Source of the DNA: an uncultured Collinsella sp.
GTDB lineage: Bacteria > Actinomycetota > Coriobacteriia > Coriobacteriales > Coriobacteriaceae
Length of the DNA: 26,702 bases
Assembly: GCA_902488525.1 (NCBI GenBank)
Contig: CABTWP010000028.1
Span: forward strand, 1-26,702
Direction: 5' to 3'
The notes below the pieces were generated by a model. The model did no database searches. It had not been told where the DNA came from and was given only the letters and a program-made list of their open reading frames with translations. Of the stretch, positions 15,325-22,596 are shown piece after piece. How positions within the stretch are numbered: the stretch's first letter is position 1; each line of letters starts with the position of its first letter. The translations under genes were made by a program, and so were the position numbers.

Positions 15325-17598
15325 CTAGCGGCGTTTGCGGGTGGCCGTTGCCTTGCGGACGGATGTCTTCTTGGTCGGAGCCTTTTCCTCGGCCGGAGCA
15401 GCGGGGGAGACCGGAGTCTCCTTGGCGGGCTCGAGCTTGGCCTTTACCTCGGCCTTGGGCTCCTCTTTGGCAGTAGCGGGCTTAGTTTCTGCCTTGGGAG
15501 TTGTGGCCTTTGCCGTGGTCTTCTTGGCCGTCGCCGTGCGCTTTCGCGTGGTGGTCTTGGCGGCCGGCTTGGTCTCGACGGTTGCCTCGGCCTTGGACTC
15601 GGCGGGCGTCTCCTCGACGTTGACGGCCGGCTTTGCGGCTGCCTTGGTCGTGGCGGCCTTGGTCTTGGTCGACTTTGTGATCGTAGCCTTCTTGGCGGTC
15701 GTGGTCTTGGACGCCGTCGACTTCTTGGCAGTGGTCTTGGCCGGAGCCTTAGCGGCCGGCTTGGTCTCAGCGACCTCAGCCATTACCTCGGGAGCAGCCT
15801 CGGCTTCGGCGGCTTTCTTTGCAGTGGCGGTCGTACGCTTGCGCGTGGTCGTTGCCTTGGCAGCAGTCGTCTTTGCTGCGGCGGTCTTGGTGGCGGCAGC
15901 CTTGGTTGTCGTAGCCTTCTTGGCGGTCGTCTTGCGGGTCGTGGTCTTCTTAGCTGCGGGCTTTGCAGCGGGCTTGACCTCGGCCTCTGCCTCAGGAGCA
16001 ACCTCAGCCTTCACCTCAGGCTCGGCCTTTGCGGGCTCAGCCTCAACCGGCTTTTCCTCGGCCATGGGCTCCTCAGTGGCCACCGGCTCAGCAACAGCCT
16101 CAGGCTCGTCGACAACAGCCGCCGGCCTCTCAATCTCTGGATGCATAAAGAAGTACAGGTCCAGATATTTATCGGCCGAGCGCGTCCAGCTAAAGTCCTG
16201 GCTCATGGCCTGCGTGACCAGCTGGTTCCAGGCGTCGCGGTTATCCCAGAACAGGCGCGCCGCACGGAATACCGCGTCGCCCATCTCGTCGCCGTTAAAG
16301 TTGCTAAACGAGAAGCCCGTGCCCTCGCCGGTAAACTCGTTGTACGGGATCACAGTGTCCTTCAGACCACCGGTCTCGCGAACAATCGGCAGGGTGCCGT
16401 AGCGCATGGCGATAATCTGCGACAGGCCGCAGGGCTCAAACTTCGAAGGCATCAGGAACATATCGGCGGCGGCATACATGCGCTGCGACAGCGCAGGATC
16501 GAACTCGATGCGTGCGGCCATGGTGCCGGGGTACTTGTCCTGGAAGTAACGCAGTCCGTCCTCGTAGTCGCGGTCGCCGGTGCCCAGCACCGCCACCTGC
16601 ACGCCGCCGGCCAGGATGCGGTCGAGCGCGTACATGACCAGGTCCAAGCCCTTCTGGCGCGTCAGACGCGTGACCATGACCATAAGCGGACGGTCGTCGC
16701 GAACCTCGAGCCCCAGCTCTTCCTGCAGCTTGGCCTTGCACACAGCCTTGCCGGAACGGTCCTCAACCGTGTAGTTGGCGGCAATGCGCTTGTCGGTTGC
16801 CGGGTCAAAGCCCGCCACGTCAATGCCGTTCAAAATGCCCTGCAGCGCGTACGAACGTTCGCGCAGAACGCCGTCCAGGCCCTCGCCAAATTCGGGCGTC
16901 TGGATCTCGTTGGCATAGGTGGGGCTCACCGTGGTGATGGCGTCGGCATAGCGCAGGGCGCCCAGCATGTAGTTGATGCTGCAGGCGTCGCAACGTAGCT
17001 GCGAGGCGGCAGCCGGAATGTGCGCCACACCCAGGATGTCCTCCATCACGGTGTCGCTAAACTGGCCCTGGAACGCCACGTTGTGGATCGAGAACACGGT
17101 CTTGACGCGGTCATACAGCGGCAGGCCCTGGTAGAACTCGCGCAAGAACACGGGCGTCAGTGCCGTCTGCCAGTCGTTGCAGTGCAGGATGTCACACTCA
17201 AAACCGGCCGGCAGGTGCTGCAGACTCTCGGTGATGGCCTTGGAGAAGAAAGCAAAACGCTCGCCGTCGTCAAAGAAGCCGTACGGATAGTCGCGCGCAA
17301 AGTAGCGCTCGTTGTCGATGAACATATACGTGACGCCGTCGCGCTCGAGCTTCTCAAGCCCGCAGTACTCGTTGCGCCAACCCAGGCTCACGTAAAAATC
17401 GGAGAAGTGCTCCATCTGCGCCTTGTACTCGTCCTTGATGGTGGCGTACTTGGGTACCATCACAATGACCTCGGCGCCGGCGCGCACAAGCGCCGCAGGC
17501 AGCGAGCCCGCCACGTCACCCAGGCCACCGGTCTTAACGAACGGTGCGCACTCGGCCGAGGCAAACACGATCTGCATCTTTTTGCTGGAATCTGCCAT
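15325..17598 (-). CDS. glgA: Glycogen synthase (GT5) with long H1-like tail
   Basis: Extends alpha-1,4-glucan from ADP-glucose. The catalytic part (about 8-484) has KTGGLGDV near the N-terminus, ILHCNDW, RLTRQKGLD and SKFEPCGLSQ, all typical of bacterial GlgA, which is usually near 480 residues. This protein has 757. From about residue 493 it is low-complexity Ala/Lys/Thr/Glu/Pro, alternating acidic and basic blocks and ending in TRKRR. Three related units begin with E-V/T-KPAAK at about 540, 611 and 675; TTTRKRT-type motifs recur. The ATG at 17598 is chosen because GGGAGA precedes it by four bases; the ATG at 17610 has no site. It is fifth in the glg run, 90 bases after glgD across a hairpin. 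The tail is predicted to be disordered; its function is unknown. Confidence 0.95.
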   Translation of the reverse strand: MADSSKKMQIVFASAECAPFVKTGGLGDVAGSLPAALVRAGAEVIVMVPKYATIKDEYKAQMEHFSDFYVSLGWRNEYCGLEKLERDGVTYMFIDNERYFARDYPYGFFDDGERFAFFSKAITESLQHLPAGFECDILHCNDWQTALTPVFLREFYQGLPLYDRVKTVFSIHNVAFQGQFSDTVMEDILGVAHIPAAASQLRCDACSINYMLGALRYADAITTVSPTYANEIQTPEFGEGLDGVLRERSYALQGILNGIDVAGFDPATDKRIAANYTVEDRSGKAVCKAKLQEELGLEVRDDRPLMVMVTRLTRQKGLDLVMYALDRILAGGVQVAVLGTGDRDYEDGLRYFQDKYPGTMAARIEFDPALSQRMYAAADMFLMPSKFEPCGLSQIIAMRYGTLPIVRETGGLKDTVIPYNEFTGEGTGFSFSNFNGDEMGDAVFRAARLFWDNRDAWNQLVTQAMSQDFSWTRSADKYLDLYFFMHPEIERPAAVVDEPEAVAEPVATEEPMAEEKPVEAEPAKAEPEVKAEVAPEAEAEVKPAAKPAAKKTTTRKTTAKKATTTKAAATKTAAAKTTAAKATTTRKRTTATAKKAAEAEAAPEVMAEVAETKPAAKAPAKTTAKKSTASKTTTAKKATITKSTKTKAATTKAAAKPAVNVEETPAESKAEATVETKPAAKTTTRKRTATAKKTTAKATTPKAETKPATAKEEPKAEVKAKLEPAKETPVSPAAPAEEKAPTKKTSVRKATATRKRR

Positions 17599-17622
17599 AT
17601 TGTCTCCCATGTTGCAATTCGA

Positions 17623-17656
17623 GAATAGCCGCCTGGCGCTAACCGGGCGGCTATTC
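17623..17656 (-). other. Hairpin between glgD and glgA
   Basis: An 11-bp perfect stem, GAATAGCCGCC (17623-17633) with GGCGGCTATTC (17646-17656). No U-tract follows on the minus strand, so it looks like an mRNA stability or processing element. It lies 24 bases before the glgA start. Confidence 0.6.
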
Positions 17657-17688
17657 TACATGTTACGAGCGATGTTGCGGTGCCAACG

Positions 17689-18816
17689 TTAACGTACGAT
17701 GGTGGTGTCGGAAGTTAACGGAGCCTTGCCCAGCACCAGGATGTTCTCGGGCGTGCCGCGAAGCTCGGTGTTGGTGGGAACCACGTTGTTCTTGTCCAGA
17801 ATGGCGTTCTCGACGCGTGCGCCGCTCTTGATGATGCAGCTCTGGTTGATGATCGAGTTGGTCACCGAGGCGCCTTCCTCAACCACAACGCCGCGCGACA
17901 GGATCGAGTTGCGCACGGTGCCCTTGATGATGCAGCCGGCCGAGATGATCGAGTTGCAGGCGTGGCTGCCGGTCGCGTAGCGCGAAGGCGGCACGTCGTG
18001 AGCCTTGGTCAGGATCGGGCGCTCGGGATCGAAGAGCTGGTCGGCGACGGTCTGGTCGAGCAGGTCCATGCTGCGGCGATACAGCGACTTCTCGCTAAAC
18101 ACGCCCACGACCTCGCCCTTGTACTCGTAGCTGCACACGTCGATGTTGCCAAAGTCGCCCTGGAGCGCCTCGAGCAGGTCCAGATAGTCGGCGGCCTGGT
18201 AGTGGTCGATAATCTCGAGCAGCGTCTCGCGGTTGACGATGCAGCAGTCCATAGACGCGTTGTCGCCATACACGACGCCGGCGCTCACGCCCGTCAGGCG
18301 GCCGTTCTCGTTAATCTCGAGCTTGGTCTCGTCATCAACATTGCGCGTAGCCTTGCAGTACACCACGGTCATCTGGGCGCCAGAGTTCTCGTGCGCCTCG
18401 ATGATGGTGTTGAGGTCCATGTTAAAGATGATGTTGGTGCCCATCATCACGACATAGGGCTTGTCCGAGCGCTGGAACAGCGTCTTGTTGGAGATGATGT
18501 CGCGCAGCAAGAAGCGCATGCCGCCCTTGGTGGTGCCATACGCGTTGCCGGGCACCATGAACAGGCCGCCCTTCTTGCGGTCCAGGCCCCAGTCCTTGCC
18601 CGAGCCCACGTGGTCGATCAGCGAGCGGTAGTTACCCGGCATGACGACGCCGACGGTCTTAATGCCGGCATTCATCATGTTGGACAGCGGAAAGTCGATC
18701 AGGCGGTAGCGGCCCAAAAACGGAACGGACGCGATGGGGCGATCCTTGAGCAGCACGCTGCCGTAGGTCGAAGAGTAGTTAGCGGTGATATAACCGATGG
18801 CCTTGCGATTGATCAT
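17689..18816 (-). CDS. glgD: GlgD, regulatory-type subunit of ADP-glucose pyrophosphorylase
   Basis: A 375-residue relative of GlgC. It keeps the nucleotidyltransferase fold (RYRLIDFPLSNMMNAGI, then a C-terminal left-handed helix of repeats such as SVTNSIINQSCIIKSGARVENAIL). The glycine-rich GGxGxRL nucleotide loop of GlgC is replaced by TANYSSTYGSVLL, so it is probably not catalytic alone and instead forms hetero-oligomers with GlgC, as known for Firmicute GlgC/GlgD pairs. The ATG at 18816 follows AAGGGGGA and lies four bases after the glgC stop; an upstream in-frame start at 18855 would overlap glgC. Co-translation with glgC is likely. Confidence 0.92.
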   Translation of the reverse strand: MINRKAIGYITANYSSTYGSVLLKDRPIASVPFLGRYRLIDFPLSNMMNAGIKTVGVVMPGNYRSLIDHVGSGKDWGLDRKKGGLFMVPGNAYGTTKGGMRFLLRDIISNKTLFQRSDKPYVVMMGTNIIFNMDLNTIIEAHENSGAQMTVVYCKATRNVDDETKLEINENGRLTGVSAGVVYGDNASMDCCIVNRETLLEIIDHYQAADYLDLLEALQGDFGNIDVCSYEYKGEVVGVFSEKSLYRRSMDLLDQTVADQLFDPERPILTKAHDVPPSRYATGSHACNSIISAGCIIKGTVRNSILSRGVVVEEGASVTNSIINQSCIIKSGARVENAILDKNNVVPTNTELRGTPENILVLGKAPLTSDTTIVR

Positions 18817-18820
18817 CGGA

Positions 18821-19969
18821 TCATTCCCCCTTCCCGATAACGACGTCATTTCCAACGACGGCCGTATCCTTGGTGGTATCGACAGAGCCGAGCTTCACGC
18901 CCTCTTCGACCGTGGAGTTCTCGCCCAAAATAGCGCGGCAGATGTGCGCGCCGCTCTTAACGTGCGCACCCGGCAGCAGCACGGAGTCCTCGACCACGGC
19001 GCGCTCCTCGATGATGACATCGGTCGAAAGGATCGAGTGGCGAGCGGTGCCGTAGATCTTGCAGCCGTTGGAGACCAGGCAGTCGTCCAGGCGGCCGTCC
19101 GGGCCGATGTAGTGCGGCGGTCGCGTGGTGATGTTGGACATGATGGGGAAGTGCTTGTCAAACAGATCGAACTCGGGGTTGTTGCCCAGCAGGTCCATCG
19201 AGGTCTCGTGGAAGCTGGCGATGGTGCCGACGTCCTTCCAAAAGCCGTGGAACTCGTAGCTGTACAGGCGCTTGCCCTCGCCGAGCAGCTTGGGGATGAT
19301 GTCCTTGCCAAAGTCGTGGCTCGAGCGCTGGTCCAGAGCGTCCTCCTCGAGCGCCTCGATCAGCACGTCGGCCGAGAAGATGTAGATGCCCATGGACGCG
19401 AGGTTCGAATCGGGCTTATCGGGCTTCTCGGTGAACTTGGTGATGCGGCCGTCCTCGGGGTCGGTGGTCAGGATGCCAAAGCGGCTGGCCTCCTCCCACG
19501 GCACGGGCATAACGCTCACCGTGAGGTCGGCGTTGTTCTCAATGTGCGTCTTGAGCATCTTACGGTAATCCATGCGATACAGGTGATCGCCCGAAAGAAT
19601 CAGGACGTACTTGGGGTCGTTGGCCTTGATGTAGTCTAGGTTCTGCGTGATGGCATCGGCCGTGCCCGCATACCAGGCGCCGCCGGTCTGCGTTTCGTAC
19701 GGCGGCAGGATCGACACGCCACCGTCGCGGCTGTCCAGATCCCATGCCTCGCCGGAGCCCACATAGGCATGCAGCAGGTAGGGGCGATACTGCGTCAGAA
19801 CGCCCACCGTGTCGATGCCCGAGTTGGAGCAGTTGGAGAGCGAAAAGTCGATAATGCGGAACTTGCCACCAAAGCTAACCGCCGGCTTGGCGATCTTTTG
19901 GGTGAGTGCCCCCAATCGGCTGCCCTGTCCTCCTGCGAGGAGCATCGCGATGCATTCTTTCTTACTCAT
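18821..19969 (-). CDS. glgC: Glucose-1-phosphate adenylyltransferase (ADP-glucose pyrophosphorylase)
   Basis: Makes ADP-glucose from ATP and glucose-1-phosphate, the committed step of glycogen synthesis. The 382 residues include the nucleotide loop GGQGSRL (13-19), FRIIDFSLSNCSNSGI, WYAGTADAI, SGDHLYRMDY with D128, and FTEKP (179-183); the C-terminal part is a left-handed beta-helix with hexapeptide repeats. All expected catalytic residues are visible. The ATG at 19969 follows AAGGAG. It is separated from glgP by 107 bases holding a strong hairpin and from glgD by four bases. Confidence 0.96.
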   Translation of the reverse strand: MSKKECIAMLLAGGQGSRLGALTQKIAKPAVSFGGKFRIIDFSLSNCSNSGIDTVGVLTQYRPYLLHAYVGSGEAWDLDSRDGGVSILPPYETQTGGAWYAGTADAITQNLDYIKANDPKYVLILSGDHLYRMDYRKMLKTHIENNADLTVSVMPVPWEEASRFGILTTDPEDGRITKFTEKPDKPDSNLASMGIYIFSADVLIEALEEDALDQRSSHDFGKDIIPKLLGEGKRLYSYEFHGFWKDVGTIASFHETSMDLLGNNPEFDLFDKHFPIMSNITTRPPHYIGPDGRLDDCLVSNGCKIYGTARHSILSTDVIIEERAVVEDSVLLPGAHVKSGAHICRAILGENSTVEEGVKLGSVDTTKDTAVVGNDVVIGKGE

Positions 19970-20009
19970 CGATTTCTCCTTCTGTCATCGATGTTCCTAA
20001 ACCCATTAG

Positions 20010-20040
20010 CGACGGGCGCGGCGCGTGGTTGCGCCCGTCG
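20010..20040 (-). other. Hairpin between glgP and glgC
   Basis: A 10-bp perfect stem, CGACGGGCGC (20010-20019) with GCGCCCGTCG (20031-20040), lies 37 bases past the glgP stop. There is no T-run on the minus strand, so it is more likely a 3'-end stabiliser or processing site than a full terminator. Confidence 0.55.
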
Positions 20041-20076
20041 AGTAATGCCGTGCTGGCATAGGGAGCTCGCGCGCCT

Positions 20077-22503
20077 TTACGCGTGCCAGATCTCGTCGCG
20101 GTACTCGCGAATGGTACGGTCGCTTGAGAACCAGCCGGAGGAGGCGGTGTTGAGCAGCGCCTTGCGGTTCCAGGTCTCCTGGTCGCCGTAGCTGCCGGTA
20201 AGCTTTTCCCATGCATCCACATAGCTGCGGAAGTCGGCCATAACCAGGTCGGGGTCGTTGTTGTTCATGAGCTCGTTGTAGATGCTCTCGAAGTTGCCCG
20301 AAAGACCCGCAAAGGTGTTGTCCTTGAGCTCGTCCATCACGTGGCCCAGACGCTCGCGATCGCCGTTGAGGGTATCCCACGCAAAGTAGCTATTGGATGC
20401 CCAGAGCTGCTCGACCTCGGGAGCGGTCAGGCCAAAGATGGCCTCGTTCTCGCGGCCGGCCAGGTCGGCGATCTCGATGTTGGCGCCGTCGAGGGTACCC
20501 AGCGTAATGGCGCCGTTCATCATGAGCTTCATGTTGGACGTACCCGAGGCCTCCTTGCCGGCCGTGGAGATCTGCTCCGAGATCTCGGCGGCAGGGTAGA
20601 TGAGCTGGGCGTTGCTCACGCGGAAGTTGGGGATAAAGCAGACCTTCATGACCTCATTCACGCGGGCATCGTTGTTGATGACCTCGGCCACGGAGTTAAT
20701 GAGGCGGATGGTCTCCTTGGCAAAGGTGTAGCTCGAGGCGGCCTTGCCGCTAAAGATGAAGGTCGTCGGCGTCACGTGGAAGTTGGGATCGGCGATGCGA
20801 CGGTTGTAGATGTCCATCACCTTCATGATGTTCATAAGCTGGCGCTTGTAGGCGTGGAAGCGCTTAACCTGAACATCGAAGACGGTATTGGGGTCGATGA
20901 CCAGACCGGTCTCGGCCTTAACGTAGGCGGCCAGACGCTCCTTGTTGGCGCGCTTGGAGGCACCCACAGCCTTCAGGAACTCGGTGTCGTTCTGGAACTC
21001 CTTGAGCTTCTCCAGCTCAAAGGCGTCCTTCAGCCAGCCGTCGCCAATGGCCTCGGTCACGAGCTTGGCATAGGTGGGGTTGGCCTCGGCAAAGAAGCGA
21101 CGGTGCGAGATGCCGTTGGTCTTGTTGTTGAACTTCTCGGGCGTCAGGGCATAGAAGTCCTTGAGCACGATATTCTTGATGATGTCGGAGTGAATCTTTG
21201 CCACGCCGTTGACGCTGTGGCTGCAGATCACAGACAGGTTGGCCATGCGAATCTCGCCGTCCCACAGGATGGCGGTCTGGCGCAGACGCTCCTGCCAGCC
21301 CTCCTGCGTGGTGTCGAACGACTCGTGCCAACGGCGGCTGATCTCGTCGATGATCTGGTACACGCGGGGGAGGAGCTTGGAGAACGTGCCGATGGGCCAC
21401 TTCTCCAGAGCCTCGGGCAGGATGGTGTGGTTGGTGTAGCTCACGACCTGCGTCACGATGTTCCAGGCGTCGTCCCACTCGAGCTTCTTCTCGTCGATGA
21501 GGATACGCATGAGTTCGGGGCCGCACATGGCGGGGTGGGTGTCGTTGGTATGGATGGCAACAAACTGCGGCAGCAGCTCCCAGTTCTCGCCGTGCTCCTT
21601 CTCAAAGGTGTCGAGCAGGCTGTAGATGCCGGCCGAAACAAACAGGTACTCCTGCTTCAGGCGCAGCAGACGGCCGTGCTCGCCGGCGTCGTTGGGATAG
21701 AGGATGGCGCTGATGGCCTCGGCCTCGGCGCGCTCGGCATCGGCCAGGGCGTAGTCGCCGCGGTTGAAGGCCTCCAGGTCAAAGTGCTCCTCGACCGGCT
21801 CGGCGGCCCAGACGCGCAGCTTGTTGACGGTCTCGCCGGCATAGCCCACCACGGGGATGTCGTAGGGGACGGCCAGGATATCCTGCGTGTCCACCGTGCG
21901 GTAGAACGTGCGGCCATTCTCCTCAAAGCCCTCGACGTGGCCACCAAACTTAATGGTCACGGCCTTATCCTGACGACGGACTTCCCAGGGATAGCCGTGG
22001 GTGAGCCACTCGTCGGTGGCCTCGACCTGGCTGCCGTTGACGATCTCCTGCTTAAACAGGCCGTAGCGGTAGCGCATGCCGTTGCCGTAGCCGGCAATGC
22101 CCTCGGCTGCCATCGAATCCAGGAAGCATGCGGCCAGACGGCCCAGGCCACCGTTGCCCAGAGCCGGATCGGGCTCCTGGTTCTCGATGACGGATAGGTC
22201 AAAGCCCATGTCGTCGAGTGCCTCGGCGACCATGTCGCGCACGCCAAAGTTGAGCAGATAGTTGTCGAGCAGGCGGCCGATCAAAAACTCAATCGAGAAG
22301 TAGTACACGCGCTTCTTACCCTCGGCGGCCGCACGGGCGTCACTCTTGGTGGCAACGGTGCGTGCCTTCTCGGCCACGAGCTTGGCCAGGGCGTTAAAGC
22401 GGTCGAGGTCGCTGGCGGCCTCGACACTCTTACCGCTAATGCTCATGACGGCATCGCGATAGAGCTCGGTAAACTCCTGCTTGTTGTCGAAGATCTTATT
22501 CAT
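20077..22503 (-). CDS. glgP: Glycogen phosphorylase
   Basis: Releases glucose-1-phosphate from chain ends of glycogen using phosphate and pyridoxal phosphate. The 808 residues are of usual family length. Visible motifs are PALGNGGLGRLAACFLDSMA (113-132), DVQVKRFHAYKRQ (543-555) and EASGTSNMKLMMNGA (651-665), with K659 the cofactor lysine. The ATG at 22503 follows GAAAGGA. It lies 93 bases after glgB. The ribosome-binding site can pair with an upstream segment (22505-22539). It has no Lys/Ala tail, unlike GlgB and GlgA. Confidence 0.97.
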   Translation of the reverse strand: MNKIFDNKQEFTELYRDAVMSISGKSVEAASDLDRFNALAKLVAEKARTVATKSDARAAAEGKKRVYYFSIEFLIGRLLDNYLLNFGVRDMVAEALDDMGFDLSVIENQEPDPALGNGGLGRLAACFLDSMAAEGIAGYGNGMRYRYGLFKQEIVNGSQVEATDEWLTHGYPWEVRRQDKAVTIKFGGHVEGFEENGRTFYRTVDTQDILAVPYDIPVVGYAGETVNKLRVWAAEPVEEHFDLEAFNRGDYALADAERAEAEAISAILYPNDAGEHGRLLRLKQEYLFVSAGIYSLLDTFEKEHGENWELLPQFVAIHTNDTHPAMCGPELMRILIDEKKLEWDDAWNIVTQVVSYTNHTILPEALEKWPIGTFSKLLPRVYQIIDEISRRWHESFDTTQEGWQERLRQTAILWDGEIRMANLSVICSHSVNGVAKIHSDIIKNIVLKDFYALTPEKFNNKTNGISHRRFFAEANPTYAKLVTEAIGDGWLKDAFELEKLKEFQNDTEFLKAVGASKRANKERLAAYVKAETGLVIDPNTVFDVQVKRFHAYKRQLMNIMKVMDIYNRRIADPNFHVTPTTFIFSGKAASSYTFAKETIRLINSVAEVINNDARVNEVMKVCFIPNFRVSNAQLIYPAAEISEQISTAGKEASGTSNMKLMMNGAITLGTLDGANIEIADLAGRENEAIFGLTAPEVEQLWASNSYFAWDTLNGDRERLGHVMDELKDNTFAGLSGNFESIYNELMNNNDPDLVMADFRSYVDAWEKLTGSYGDQETWNRKALLNTASSGWFSSDRTIREYRDEIWHA

Positions 22504-22504
22504 A

Positions 22505-22539
22505 CGTTCCTTTCCCCCGGGGATGTTTCTCCCGGAACG
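22505..22539 (-). promoter_or_regulatory. Hairpin covering the glgP ribosome-binding site
   Basis: In the glgP leader CGTTCC (from 22539-22534) can pair with GGAACG (22510-22505), which overlaps the ribosome-binding site AAAGGA immediately before the ATG. GGGA and TCCC inside add pairs. This could lower glgP translation until opened. Confidence 0.35.
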
Positions 22540-22596
22540 GTTATGACTTGTATCCTACGCCCGGCGGGGCGGGTAAATGCAGAGGTAACGCCTTTG

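Noticed and set aside
15335..16402. Hydrophobic plus-strand frame over the glgA tail, looking like membrane segments
   Set aside because: The Ala/Val/Leu richness is the complement of Lys/Ala/Glu codons of the tail; there is no independent start signal.
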